Shown: positions 30,682 through 38,609 of the stretch, piece by piece
Layout: each line of letters begins with the position of its first letter
How positions within the stretch are numbered: position 1 is the first letter of the stretch
Assembly (NCBI GenBank): GCA_051004675.1
Contig: JBPCKC010000076.1
Coordinates: 1 to 42,113 of the forward strand
Source: JBDTSW01 sp051004675
Lineage (GTDB): Bacteria > Actinomycetota > Thermoleophilia > Solirubrobacterales > 70-9
DNA length: 42,113 bases
Direction of reading: 5' to 3'
Program-made: the position numbers and the translations under genes
The notes under the pieces: model-generated
What the model was told of the DNA's origin: nothing
The model's input: the letters and a program-made list of their open reading frames with translations, nothing else
Database searches by the model: none

Positions 30682-31490
30682 ATGGCTGAGCGCCAGGCCC
30701 GCCCGGCGAGGGGCAGGAGAACGGAACGGGGCATGTGCTGCCCGCCGACTGCGGTGGCCCGCTGGAGCAACCCCGGGACGACGACCCGCTTGCCCTTCTC
30801 CGCGCCGGAGATGGCGGCGTCAGCAACCTGCTCGGCCGTGAGCCAGATGAAGTCGGGTGTGCGGTCCTCCGCGCCCTCCATGCCCGCCTCAGCCACGAAC
30901 TCCGTCTTCACCGGCCCGGGACACACCGCCGTGAGGCTGACCCCGGACTTGATGCCGGACAGCTCCGCGTGCACGGCCTCGCTCAGCGAGAGGACGTAGG
31001 CCTTGGTGGCCGCGTAGACGGCGTTGGAGGGGATGGGCTGGAAGGCGGCCATCGAGGCGACGTTGATCACGCAGCCGTGCCCGCGCTCGACCATCGGCGG
31101 CAGGTAGCGGCCCTGGAGGTCGGTGAGGGCTCCGCAGTTCAGCTCGATCATCCGCAGATTTCGCTCGCCGTCGGTCTTGTGGAAGTTGCCCGCGTCGCCG
31201 AAGCCCGCGTTGTTGACCAGGATGTGGACCTCCAGCCCCGCCTCGCCGATCCGGGCGGCGAGGTCGTCGCGGCCCTGCGGCGAGGAGAGGTCGGCCGCGA
31301 ACGGCTCGGCGCGGATGTCGTGCTCCTTGGTCAGCTCGGCGGCGAGCTCGATCAGGCGATCCTCGCGCCTGGCGACGAGGGCGAGGCCGTGCCCTCGGGC
31401 CGCCAGCCGGCGGGCGATCTCGACCCCGATGCCCGACGAGGCGCCCGTCACCAAGGCGACCGAACCGTCCTTTGGACTGGGGAATCCCAT
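30678..31490 (-). CDS. Short-chain dehydrogenase/reductase
   Basis: 270-aa classical SDR, a soluble NAD(P)-dependent oxidoreductase. The cofactor loop TGASSGIG is at 15-22, Arg41-Arg42 after the second strand suggest a preference for NADPH, NNAG is at 93-96, and the catalytic Ser146, Tyr159 and Lys163 are in place (INVASMAAF, AVYAATKAY). The C-terminal extension of about 60 residues, rich in basic and hydrophobic residues, fits the SDR subgroup of membrane-associated lipid-type reductases. The ATG at 31490 lies nine bases after TAGCCT. The substrate is unknown. Confidence 0.9.
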   Translation of the reverse strand: MGFPSPKDGSVALVTGASSGIGVEIARRLAARGHGLALVARREDRLIELAAELTKEHDIRAEPFAADLSSPQGRDDLAARIGEAGLEVHILVNNAGFGDAGNFHKTDGERNLRMIELNCGALTDLQGRYLPPMVERGHGCVINVASMAAFQPIPSNAVYAATKAYVLSLSEAVHAELSGIKSGVSLTAVCPGPVKTEFVAEAGMEGAEDRTPDFIWLTAEQVADAAISGAEKGKRVVVPGLLQRATAVGGQHMPRSVLLPLAGRAWRSAI

Positions 31491-31516
31491 GAAGGCAGGA
31501 GGCTACTCGACCCCAC

Positions 31517-31522
31517 TATCCT
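31517..31522 (+). promoter_or_regulatory. -10 element of the 31529 gene
   Basis: TATCCT ends six bases before ATG 31529. The 38-base divergent gap also carries a minus-strand TAGCCT (31505-31500) nine bases before the SDR ATG, so both genes appear to have closely set leaderless promoters. Confidence 0.45.
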
Positions 31523-31528
31523 GCCCCC

Positions 31529-31801
31529 ATGGAAGGAGGCGAGGGCTTCAACATCTTCGGCGACCCGGACGAGCTGCGGGCCCGGCTGGGCGAGATGGCC
31601 GAGCAGATGCAGGGGGCGCAGAAGGTCGCCTGGGCCGACAACGCCATCAAGCTCGCCGTGGACCTGACCGTGGCCGCGATCGGCGCGATCGACCTCGACG
31701 GGAACTCCGACCAGCAGGCGATGCAGGTCCGCGACGCGATCCGGGTCGTCTTCCCCGAGGCCGTCACCCTGGTGCGCGAGGCCCGCCAAGGCCTCTCCTA
31801 A
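31529..31801 (+). CDS. Small acidic protein, unknown function
   Basis: 90 aa, starting MEGGEGFNIFGDPDELRARL and including AEQMQGAQKVAWADNAIKLA. A mostly helical, Met/Gln-containing acidic protein with a central hydrophobic segment, LAVDLTVAAIGAIDL, too short and polar to be a clear membrane span. Normal composition, its own -10-like hexamer and a divergent neighbour support a real gene. The family is not recognised. The stop is two bases before the start of the palindrome cluster. Confidence 0.65.
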   Translation: MEGGEGFNIFGDPDELRARLGEMAEQMQGAQKVAWADNAIKLAVDLTVAAIGAIDLDGNSDQQAMQVRDAIRVVFPEAVTLVREARQGLS

Positions 31802-31803
31802 CC

Positions 31804-31816
31804 GGGGTCAGACCCC
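31804..31816. repeat. REP-like palindrome, cluster copy 1
   Basis: A perfect GGGGTCAGACCCC beginning two bases after the stop of the 31529 gene. It could also act as a weak terminator hairpin for that gene. Confidence 0.85.
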
Positions 31817-31824
31817 GCCTCCGC

Positions 31825-31849
31825 CAAGAGGGGGTCAGACCCCCTCTTG
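31825..31849. repeat. REP-like palindrome, cluster copy 2 (25 bp)
   Basis: Perfect 12-base arms, CAAGAGGGGGTC and GACCCCCTCTTG, around a single central A: the GGGGTCAGACCCC core extended by six further pairs. It is the longest perfect palindrome noticed in the window. Confidence 0.9.
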
Positions 31850-31905
31850 GGCCGGCCACGCCTGCCTGTGACTGATCGGGCACAAACCGCGTGCAATGAG
31901 TGATA

Positions 31906-31918
31906 GGGGTCTGACCCC
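31906..31918. repeat. REP-like palindrome, cluster copy 3
   Basis: GGGGTCTGACCCC, the same core with central T, i.e. the opposite orientation to copies 1 and 2. The sequence CGCGTGCAATG occurs just before it (31888-31898) and again at about 31987-31997, framing copies 3 and 4. Confidence 0.85.
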
Positions 31919-31931
31919 GTGGGGGGAGGGA

Positions 31932-31946
31932 GGGGGTCTGACCCCC
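31932..31946. repeat. REP-like palindrome, cluster copy 4
   Basis: GGGGGTCTGACCCCC, 13 bases after copy 3 and in the same orientation. With copies 1 and 2 the cluster forms two pairs facing opposite ways across about 60 bases. Confidence 0.85.
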
Positions 31947-32014
31947 CGGGCGGGGGTTGGGGGTTTGGTGCGGGGATGGCGCGAAGCGCGTGCAATGGGC
32001 GCAATCAGGCCGCC

Positions 32015-32020
32015 TAGCGT
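32015..32020 (+). promoter_or_regulatory. -10 element of the prepilin-like gene
   Basis: TAGCGT ends six bases before ATG 32027. The intervening GGCGGC does not look like a proper ribosome binding site, consistent with leaderless expression. Confidence 0.4.
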
Positions 32021-32026
32021 GGCGGC

Positions 32027-32662
32027 ATGGATGCTCGCGGACAGCGGGGGGCGGCGTCGGTTGAGCACGTCGGGCTGGCGCTGCTGATCGCGGCGGTTCT
32101 GCTGGCCTGCGCGGCGGCGCTGGCGGGGGCGCCGGCGATCGACGGTGGGCGTGAGGTGGGAGCGGCGATCGCCCGCAAGCTGCGATGCGCTCCACGGCTA
32201 CCCGGGCCCTGCTGGCGGGATCCCCTCACCGAGGCCTACGGGCGGCCCGTGGGCGGCGTCGTCCGGGCGCTGGCGCCGGCTCCCACCGCAGTCGGGGGGC
32301 TCGTGCCGGTTGATTTCCGCTACTGCCGCGGCGCGAGCTGCGCTGCGCCGGTTCCCGGCGAGACCCGGTTGACGGCGTCCAACCGGCGCACGACGGCCTT
32401 CGTCTCGGTCCGTGACGAGCGCCCGGCCGGCGGCAGCGTGCTCATCACGTACTGGCTCTACCGGCCCACGCTCGGCTGGGAACGAGTGGTGCGGGACGCG
32501 ACCGCCGCCGACGTGGCCGGGCTCGCGTCCACGCCTCTGTTGGAGAGCCAGGACCCCAAGCTGGTGCCGCTGGAGACGCTGGCCGCTCGCAACCACTTCG
32601 ACTTCCCCCGCTCCGAGGAGCCACCGTGGCGGTGGCGGATCGCCTCGGTGTACCCGGGATGA
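32027..32662 (+). CDS. Prepilin-like (Flp/TadE-type) secreted protein
   Basis: 211 aa. The N-terminus RGAASVEHVGLALLIAAVLL has the type IV prepilin layout: Gly8, then +5 Glu13 and a hydrophobic helix of about 20 residues, as in Flp and TadE pilins cleaved by a prepilin peptidase. The remainder is a soluble extracellular domain with four or five Cys (CAPRLPGPC, YCRGASC) that could form disulfides, and the pattern FVSVRDERPAGGSVLITYWL. No tad or prepilin-peptidase gene is in the window. It is probably a pseudopilin-like or surface-anchored protein; the role is unknown. Confidence 0.65.
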   Translation: MDARGQRGAASVEHVGLALLIAAVLLACAAALAGAPAIDGGREVGAAIARKLRCAPRLPGPCWRDPLTEAYGRPVGGVVRALAPAPTAVGGLVPVDFRYCRGASCAAPVPGETRLTASNRRTTAFVSVRDERPAGGSVLITYWLYRPTLGWERVVRDATAADVAGLASTPLLESQDPKLVPLETLAARNHFDFPRSEEPPWRWRIASVYPG

Positions 32663-32689
32663 GAGAGCGACTCTCAGCTTAGGGCGGCG

Positions 32690-33943
32690 CTAGGGCCGTT
32701 CGTAGGCGCCGACATCGCACTCGTTCAGCGGTCGCGGCTGGCCGCGCTGGTCCTTCGGGGGGCAGAAGCTGTCGTCGCGCCAGCCGTTGGCGAGGCTGTT
32801 CTGGAGGATCGCGATGGTCTGGGTGGGACCACCATTGTTGGTGAGGCTGCCGATGTTGGCCGGCACCTCGCCCTGGATCACCGATCCGCCCTCGAAGGTG
32901 CAGAGCCCCGGGGTGCCCTGAGGCGTGATGACTCCGATGAACGTGATCGCACCGGCGCACTGCGGGCCGTCGCCCGACGAGCCCACGCTGTTTTCCTTCA
33001 CCAGCGACCACCTCAGGCTGAGGTAGGCGTCGGTCGATTGATAAACGCCGCCGCCGTCGCCGCCGCCGGAGCTGTCGGAGTCGGCGCCGTTGTAGGCGAC
33101 GGTCGTGTGCTCGGCGGCCAGCTCCGCGCCCAGGATCAAGCTGATGCCGCCGCCGCTGACCGTCGCGATGTTGAACGCGAAGGTCGAGTTCAGCGTGCTC
33201 GCCCGCGGGTCAAAAACGGCATCTCCCGAGTTGGCCCCGTCCAGGTACAGCCCGGCGCCGATCCCCGCCGTGTTGCCGCTGAAGGTCGACGAGTGGATCT
33301 TGACCGGGGGGGACCCAGAGCCCAGTGTCGCCGCAGCGCCCAGGTACATGCCGCCGCCCCCGTTGGCGGCGCTGTTGCCGGTAATCGTCGTACGCGACAA
33401 CTTCATCCTTTGGAGGCTGCCGTAGATCCCTCCGCCGTGGAGGGTCGCCACGTTTCCCTGGATCACCAGGTTTCGGAGCTTGTGCTCGGCGGGGCTGAAG
33501 TTGGTCTCCGGTGGTCCGACGAGGATCCCGCCGCCGAGCTGCGCGTTGCCGCCGGTGATGTTCATGCGCTCGAGGCTCTTCTGCGGGTCCCTCAAAAGGG
33601 AGAAGACCCGTGATCCGCCGTTGGCGTCAACCGTGGTCAGGCTGCTTCCCATGCCCGTGATGCGGACCTCGCCCTTCACATCGAGGTCGCCGCCCGCGTT
33701 GTCATTCTGGGGTGTCTCCGGGAGCGTGAGCTCGAACGTGCCCTCGCCGACCACGACCTTGTCGGGTCCCGCGTGGCCGTTTGCCGCGCTGATCGCGCCG
33801 CGGAGCGAGCAGTTCGTCGGCGTGCATTTGGCCGCCGCCGGGTCATCCAGGCGGGTGGTCTGGAACGTATCCCCTGCCGCCGGGGCCGCCAGCCCCAGCC
33901 AGCAGATCGACGCCACCATCAGAAGCGCGATCAATCTTCGCAT
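32690..33943 (-). CDS. Secreted right-handed beta-helix protein (CSLRxAI type)
   Basis: 417 aa. A signal peptide, MRRLIALLMVASICWLGLAA ending around PAAG24, is followed by CTPTNCSLRGAISAAN at about 40-55, the CSLREAI-type module found at the start of many secreted bacterial beta-helix proteins. Next come repeated Gly/Asn/Thr-rich coils (ITGGNAQLGGGI, IQGNVATLHGGGIYG, TTITGNSAANGGGGMYLG, STFSGNTAGIGAGLYL) that predict a parallel beta-helix. The end ECDVGAYERP is also typical of these proteins. It is probably an extracellular or surface protein that binds or cleaves polysaccharide, or is purely structural; no catalytic residues can be assigned. ATG 33943 lies seven bases after TAAGGT. Confidence 0.85.
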   Translation of the reverse strand: MRRLIALLMVASICWLGLAAPAAGDTFQTTRLDDPAAAKCTPTNCSLRGAISAANGHAGPDKVVVGEGTFELTLPETPQNDNAGGDLDVKGEVRITGMGSSLTTVDANGGSRVFSLLRDPQKSLERMNITGGNAQLGGGILVGPPETNFSPAEHKLRNLVIQGNVATLHGGGIYGSLQRMKLSRTTITGNSAANGGGGMYLGAAATLGSGSPPVKIHSSTFSGNTAGIGAGLYLDGANSGDAVFDPRASTLNSTFAFNIATVSGGGISLILGAELAAEHTTVAYNGADSDSSGGGDGGGVYQSTDAYLSLRWSLVKENSVGSSGDGPQCAGAITFIGVITPQGTPGLCTFEGGSVIQGEVPANIGSLTNNGGPTQTIAILQNSLANGWRDDSFCPPKDQRGQPRPLNECDVGAYERP

Positions 33944-33950
33944 CGGGCGC

Positions 33951-33956
33951 ACCTTA
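33951..33956 (-). promoter_or_regulatory. -10 element of the beta-helix gene
   Basis: On the minus strand TAAGGT ends seven bases before ATG 33943. The same AAGG could be read as a Shine-Dalgarno, so either leaderless initiation or read-through from the upstream DUF2804-like gene (45 bases away) is possible. Confidence 0.35.
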
Positions 33957-33987
33957 CCCTGATCCGCTCGCCCCTCCAGCGCTCGCC

Positions 33988-34929
33988 CTACCAAGTCGCG
34001 TCGTGGAATTCCATGACGCCCAGGCCGCTCTCGAGCTCGAGTCCGCCGGGCAGGGTCCCCGTGAAGGTGCCGAACGGCTGGCGGTACGTGTACTTGACGA
34101 TCAGCCGGTTCTCCTCCTTCGAGCGCTCGAACTCCTTGGCGAACCGAAGGCGTGAGCCGTCGTCGAAGGCGATCGCCTCGAGATCCTCGAACTCGACAGG
34201 CCCGGGCTCAAAGGGTTTCCCGCCGACCCAGATCGCGCGCTCGGAGCGCTCCGGCGGATCGTTGATGCCGCTGACGAGGTTCCAGCCCACGGAGCGGCCG
34301 TCTGTCGTACGCCCCACGCCGGCGGACCAGCTCCACACGGTGTGCTTCGGGTGGTACCCCGCCGACTCGTCCTCCATCCCCCGGGCCTTGACCCTCCAGC
34401 GCCGGTCGCCGACTCGGACGTCCACCTCGATCGGCACGTCCGCGCGCTTGCGCGTCCACACGTACTGGCCCTCGTCGGTGGGGCAGATCGCCTCCGCCCA
34501 CGTCCCGCCGTGGCAACGGAGGAACGCGCGGACGTCGTCGGATCCTCGAACGTCGGCGTCGATGCGAACGAGCGAGCCCTCGTCCGGCGCGTAGTCGAGG
34601 ACGCCGAGGTCTCCCAGCTCGGCGACCACCTCCTCACCGCCCAGGTGCTCTGTCCAGACTTCGCCACGCGCACCGGGGAGGAGCAACCGCGTCCTCTCCC
34701 ACATCTCCCCCGACTCGCGATCGCAGACCACCCAGAAGCTCTGCACCAGCGGCCCGACATGAATGCGAGCTGCGCAGACGAAGAGCTCGTCGGCGAACGC
34801 TCCCACGTAGCGCCAGCGCTTGCGCATGCGCCCGCCGCTGCGCAGCGGCATCTTCCCGGGAGGCAGCGGCAGGTCGGGTCGCTCGCCGTCGGGGCCGCGC
34901 CAGGGCAGGGAGGAGATCGCATTCGTCAT
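33988..34929 (-). CDS. DUF2804-like protein
   Basis: 313 aa, without a signal peptide or membrane helix. The N-terminal LPLPPGKMPLRSGGRMRKRW with RYVGAF, the middle ESAGYHPKHTVWSWSAGVGR, GWNLVSGIN and the C-terminal FGTFTGTLPGG resemble the DUF2804 family, whose members fold into two lipocalin-like beta domains and have no established function. I assign it from remembered motif layout, so the family name is moderately sure. The ATG at 34929 is nine bases after TAGGCT. It is divergent from the gene at 34965. Confidence 0.65.
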   Translation of the reverse strand: MTNAISSLPWRGPDGERPDLPLPPGKMPLRSGGRMRKRWRYVGAFADELFVCAARIHVGPLVQSFWVVCDRESGEMWERTRLLLPGARGEVWTEHLGGEEVVAELGDLGVLDYAPDEGSLVRIDADVRGSDDVRAFLRCHGGTWAEAICPTDEGQYVWTRKRADVPIEVDVRVGDRRWRVKARGMEDESAGYHPKHTVWSWSAGVGRTTDGRSVGWNLVSGINDPPERSERAIWVGGKPFEPGPVEFEDLEAIAFDDGSRLRFAKEFERSKEENRLIVKYTYRQPFGTFTGTLPGGLELESGLGVMEFHDATW

Positions 34930-34938
34930 AGCGGCGGG

Positions 34939-34957
34939 AGCCTATCCGGGGTAGCCT
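34939..34957. promoter_or_regulatory. Divergent leaderless promoters
   Basis: A 35-base gap separates the two divergent starts. Minus-strand TAGGCT (34944-34939) precedes ATG 34929 by nine bases. Plus-strand TAGCCT (34952-34957) precedes GTG 34965 by seven. The plus-strand spacing favours GTG 34965 over the in-frame GTG at 34959. Confidence 0.45.
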
Positions 34958-34964
34958 GGTGGAC

Positions 34965-35471
34965 GTGGAGCACCTCAAGCGAAACGCCGTGGCCTACCTC
35001 GCGCTGTTCTTCGCGCTGGGGGGTGGAACGGCCGTGGCGGTCTCGGGCACTCTCAAGCGCGCCGATACCGTCGATGGCCTGAGCGCAGCGAAGTTCCGCG
35101 TCAGTGACACCACGGCGACGACCAGCCAGACAGTCGTCGCCCTGGCCGGAATGAGGATCCTCTACGAGTGCGACGGCGTCTTTCGCAAGCGGGGGGGTAG
35201 CGCCCAGTTGGACCTGTCGCTCCAGTCGAACAACGCAGGGGCCGACGTCACCCTGACGTTTACGACCGGGAGCGATCCCGCCGGCGCCGCCTTCACCGTC
35301 AGACGGCTCGACATCGGGGCGAACGAGGACTTCGACCTGGACCGAAACCGCAGCTTCGGCGGAGGCTCCGTTACCTACAGCCGGCCCAACGGCAGGGTCG
35401 CCACGGTCGATTACGGCTTCGAGGAGACGAGCACCGAGTGCTTCGCCCACGGGACGGCGCTCGGAAGCTGA
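34965..35471 (+). CDS. Secreted or membrane-anchored protein, LALFFALGGG type
   Basis: 168 aa beginning MEHLKRNAVAYLALFFALGG, an N-terminal segment very common in Thermoleophilia secreted proteins, serving as signal peptide or anchor. The mature part is rich in Thr, Ser and Asp with beta-type patterning (TSQTVVALAGMRILYECDGV, DVTLTFTTGS, GGGSVTYSRPNGRVATVDYG) and two Cys that may pair. Start GTG 34965 is chosen on promoter spacing and because the family usually begins just before KRNAVA. The function is unknown. Confidence 0.7.
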   Translation: MEHLKRNAVAYLALFFALGGGTAVAVSGTLKRADTVDGLSAAKFRVSDTTATTSQTVVALAGMRILYECDGVFRKRGGSAQLDLSLQSNNAGADVTLTFTTGSDPAGAAFTVRRLDIGANEDFDLDRNRSFGGGSVTYSRPNGRVATVDYGFEETSTECFAHGTALGS

Positions 35472-37244
35472 CTACTCGCCCGCCGGCTCGATCGTCGCGA
35501 TCGGATCGCCGGCGTTCACCGAGCCCCCCTCGCTGACCGCCAGCTCGGTCACCTTGCCGTCCTGGTGCGCCGTGATCTCGTTCTCCATCTTCATCGCCTC
35601 GATCACGCAGACCAGGTCGCCCTCGGCGACTTCCTGGCCCTTCTCGACGGCGACCTTCAAGACCGTGCCCTGAAGAGGTGACGGCAGCGTGGGCCCGCCC
35701 GCGCCGCCGCCGCCCGCGCCGCCAGAGCGCTCGCGCTTCGGTGGGCGCCGGCTTTGAGCCGCCCCGGCGGCGGCCGGCGTGGCCGCACCGATCACCTTCA
35801 CGGAGTGCAGCCGCCCGTCGACCTCAACCTTGTACTCACGCTCGGTCGATTCCTCGGACTCCTCGCCGGCGGCCGGCTTCGGTGATGCGTCCGGGGCCAG
35901 CGACTTCAGCCACTTCTTGTCCTCGGTGAGGTCGCGGCAGGTCTCGCCCTTGGCCCACTGCTCGGTCGCGAGGATCGCCCGGTGAAACGGGATCAGCGTG
36001 GTGAGCGGCTCGATCCGGTACTCGCCCAGGGCTCGCAGCATTCGCGCGGTCGCCTTCTCGCGGTCGCTGTCCCAGGTGATGAGCTTCGCGACCATCGGGT
36101 CGTAGAGGGGTGTGACCTCGGTGCCGGCCTCGAGGCCCGAGTCGACTCGCACCCCGGGACCGGACGGCTCGACGTAGCTGGAGATCGGCCCCGGCGCCGG
36201 AGCGAAGTTCTTGTGCGCGGCCTCGGCGTTGATGCGGCACTCGATCGCGTGGCCGGTGAGCTTCACGTCATCCTGGGCGATCGAGAGCTCCTCACCCGCG
36301 GCGATCCGGACCTGCTCGCGGACGATGTCGATGCCGGTGACCATCTCCGTCACGCAGTGTTCGACCTGCACGCGGGTGTTCATCTCCAAGAAGAAGTAAT
36401 CCTCGCCCACCTGCATGCCCTCGATGGTGCCGGCGCCCCGGTAGTCGACGGCCGCGGCGGCATCGATCGCGATCTTGCCGATCCGCTCGCGCATCTCCGA
36501 GTCCACGTGGGGCCCCGGGGCCTCCTCGATGAGCTTCTGGTGGCGCCGCTGGATCGAGCAGTCCCGCTCGCCCAGATGGATGACGCTGCCGTGGGAGTCG
36601 GCCAGCACCTGGACCTCCACGTGGCGTGGGTCCTCCAAGTAACGCTCGAGGTAGACCCTGTCGTCGGAGAAGAACTTCTCGCCCTCGCGGGCGGCGCCCT
36701 CGAAGGCGTCGGCGAGGTCGTCCTTGGTCATCGCCACGCGAAAGCCTTTGCCGCCGCCGCCACCGGCCGCCTTGCAGGCGATGGGAAAGCCGATCTCCTT
36801 CGCCGCCTTCCTGGCCGCGGCGACGTCGGGCGAGGGCTCGGTCGAGCCGGGCACGATGGGAACGCCCGCGTCCTGCATGAGCTCGCGGGCCTTGGTCTTC
36901 GAGTCCATGGCCTCGATCGCACTCGGCGGGGGGCCGATCCAGACGATGCCGGCGTCGGCGCAGGCGGTTGCGAACGCGGCGTTCTCGGCGAGGAACCCGT
37001 AGCCGGGGTGGATCGCGTCGGCACCGGAGTCCTTGGCCACCGCGATCACCTTCTCGATGCTGAGATAGCTCTCCGCGGGCACAGCCGGGCCGAGCAGGTG
37101 CGCCTCGTCCGCGTAGCGGACCGCGGGCGTTTCGCGGTCGGCCTCCGAGTACACGCCAACCGACGTGATCCCCATTTCGCGCAGCGCGCGCATGACGCGG
37201 ATGGCGATCTCGCCCCGGTTGGCGACCAAGACCTTCTCGAACAT
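35472..37244 (-). CDS. Biotin carboxylase/carrier alpha subunit of an acyl-CoA carboxylase
   Basis: 590-aa fused biotin carboxylase and biotin carboxyl carrier protein, the alpha chain of actinobacterial acetyl/propionyl-CoA carboxylases (AccA3 type). The N-terminus MFEKVLVANRGEIAIRVMRA starts the carboxylase; the ATP-grasp glycine loop is KAAGGGGGKGFRVA, the HQKLIEEAPGP and NTRVQVEHCVTEMVTGID segments hold metal and bicarbonate ligands. After a Pro/Ala/Gly linker the C-terminal domain has the biotinyl-lysine motif EAMKMENE. The beta carboxyltransferase is not in the window. ATG 37244 is eight bases after TAGACT; an upstream in-frame extension is not conserved. Confidence 0.93.
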   Translation of the reverse strand: MFEKVLVANRGEIAIRVMRALREMGITSVGVYSEADRETPAVRYADEAHLLGPAVPAESYLSIEKVIAVAKDSGADAIHPGYGFLAENAAFATACADAGIVWIGPPPSAIEAMDSKTKARELMQDAGVPIVPGSTEPSPDVAAARKAAKEIGFPIACKAAGGGGGKGFRVAMTKDDLADAFEGAAREGEKFFSDDRVYLERYLEDPRHVEVQVLADSHGSVIHLGERDCSIQRRHQKLIEEAPGPHVDSEMRERIGKIAIDAAAAVDYRGAGTIEGMQVGEDYFFLEMNTRVQVEHCVTEMVTGIDIVREQVRIAAGEELSIAQDDVKLTGHAIECRINAEAAHKNFAPAPGPISSYVEPSGPGVRVDSGLEAGTEVTPLYDPMVAKLITWDSDREKATARMLRALGEYRIEPLTTLIPFHRAILATEQWAKGETCRDLTEDKKWLKSLAPDASPKPAAGEESEESTEREYKVEVDGRLHSVKVIGAATPAAAGAAQSRRPPKRERSGGAGGGGAGGPTLPSPLQGTVLKVAVEKGQEVAEGDLVCVIEAMKMENEITAHQDGKVTELAVSEGGSVNAGDPIATIEPAGE

Positions 37245-37252
37245 GGCGCGGG

Positions 37253-37258
37253 AGTCTA
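37253..37258 (-). promoter_or_regulatory. -10 element of the carboxylase gene
   Basis: On the minus strand TAGACT ends eight bases before ATG 37244, inside the 31-base gap after purA. It indicates that the carboxylase can be transcribed independently of purA. Confidence 0.4.
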
Positions 37259-37275
37259 TGGAGCGCTGTCGGCCA

Positions 37276-38580
37276 TTAGGCGGCTCGAAGCTGCGTCGAG
37301 CTCTCGCCGGTCCAGACGACCTGGTCGCGCCCCGGCCCGACGCCGACGAGGCGGATGGGCACACCGGCAGCGTCGGCGACGAAGCGCAGGTAATCGCGCG
37401 CCGCCTGCGGCAGGTCCGCCTCGGTCCGGCACCCCGAGATATCGCCCTCGAAGCCGGGCAGCTCCTCGTACTCGGCCCGTGCGGTATGCAGGATCGACTG
37501 GTGCCAGGGGAACTCCTCCAGCACGGCCCCCTCCGAGGAGCGATAGCGCACGGCGACCTTGAGCGGGTCGATGCCGGCGAGGACATCGAGCTTGGTGATG
37601 GTCAGCGCCGACATCTTGTTGAGGCGAACGGCGTAGCGCAGGGCCACGAGATCGAGCCACCCGACGCGCCGGTCGCGGCCCGTAGTGGTCCCGACCTCGC
37701 CCCCCAGCTCGCGAAGACGCCTGCCCAGCTCGTCGTCCAGCTCGGTCGGGAAGGGGCCTGCCCCCACCCTGGTGGCGTAGGCCTTCGCGACCCCCCAGAC
37801 CTCGTCGATGTCGCCGGGACCGACGCCGGCGCCCACGCAGGCGGACCCCGCGACGGGGTTCGACGAGGTCACGAAGGGATAGGTGCCGTGGTCGAGATCG
37901 AGCATCGTCGCCTGAGCACCCTCGAAGATCACCCGCTTGCCGGAGTCGAGGGCCTCCCAGCAGAGGCGGGCGGTATCGCCGATGTGAGGCTCCAGCCGGT
38001 GGCCGTAACGGAGGTACTCCTCGGTCATCGCATGCAGGTCCAGGGCCGGGTCACGTGCGAACGGGCGCAGCATCTGCTGCTTGGGCTCGAGCGCCGCCGC
38101 GATCTTCTTGCGCAGGATCTTGGCGTCGAGCATGTCCTGGACACGGATGCCCAGGCGAGCCGCCTTGTCCGCGTAGCAGGGGCCGATCCCTCGCTTCGTG
38201 GTCCCGATCTCCAGCTTGCCCAGCTTCGCCTCGCCCGCCGTGTCGAGCATCACGTGGTAGGGCATGATGAGGTGCGCGTTGGCTGAGATGCGCAGGCCGG
38301 AGGTGTCGATCCCCCGGCGCCGCAGGCCCTCGAGCTCGTCGATCAGGACCGCCGGGTCGATCACCACGCCGTTGCCGATCACGCAGGTCAGCTCCGGATA
38401 GAGGATCCCCGAGGGGATCAGGTGGAATTTGAACGTGTCGCCGTCGCGAATGATCGTGTGTCCGGCGTTGTTCCCGCCCTGAAAGCGAACGACCAGGTCA
38501 GCGTGCTCGGCGAGCAGGTCCACGACCTTCCCCTTGCCCTCATCGCCCCACTGGGCGCCGACTATGACCGTTGATGGCAT
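37276..38580 (-). CDS. purA: Adenylosuccinate synthetase
   Basis: 434-aa enzyme joining IMP and aspartate with GTP in AMP synthesis. It has the N-terminal P-loop IVGAQWGDEGKGKVVDLLAE with GGNNAGHTI, the IMP-binding region GTTKRGIGPCYADKAARLGI, EGAQATMLDLDHGTYPFVTS, and the C-terminal TITKLDVLAGIDPLKVAVRY. Length is standard. The ATG is at 38580, and no -10 of the leaderless type is visible upstream. It lies downstream of the dnaC-like gene and the VOC remnant in the same direction, so it is probably transcribed from the rpsR/dnaB side. Confidence 0.97.
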   Translation of the reverse strand: MPSTVIVGAQWGDEGKGKVVDLLAEHADLVVRFQGGNNAGHTIIRDGDTFKFHLIPSGILYPELTCVIGNGVVIDPAVLIDELEGLRRRGIDTSGLRISANAHLIMPYHVMLDTAGEAKLGKLEIGTTKRGIGPCYADKAARLGIRVQDMLDAKILRKKIAAALEPKQQMLRPFARDPALDLHAMTEEYLRYGHRLEPHIGDTARLCWEALDSGKRVIFEGAQATMLDLDHGTYPFVTSSNPVAGSACVGAGVGPGDIDEVWGVAKAYATRVGAGPFPTELDDELGRRLRELGGEVGTTTGRDRRVGWLDLVALRYAVRLNKMSALTITKLDVLAGIDPLKVAVRYRSSEGAVLEEFPWHQSILHTARAEYEELPGFEGDISGCRTEADLPQAARDYLRFVADAAGVPIRLVGVGPGRDQVVWTGESSTQLRAA

Positions 38581-38609
38581 GGAGCGACCGGACGCCGTGG
38601 CGGCGGAGA

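Noticed and set aside
35982..37562. 526-codon plus-strand open frame opposite the biotin carboxylase
   Set aside because: Mirror of a highly conserved coding region; rich in Gly/Arg/Asp/His/Val as expected for antisense.
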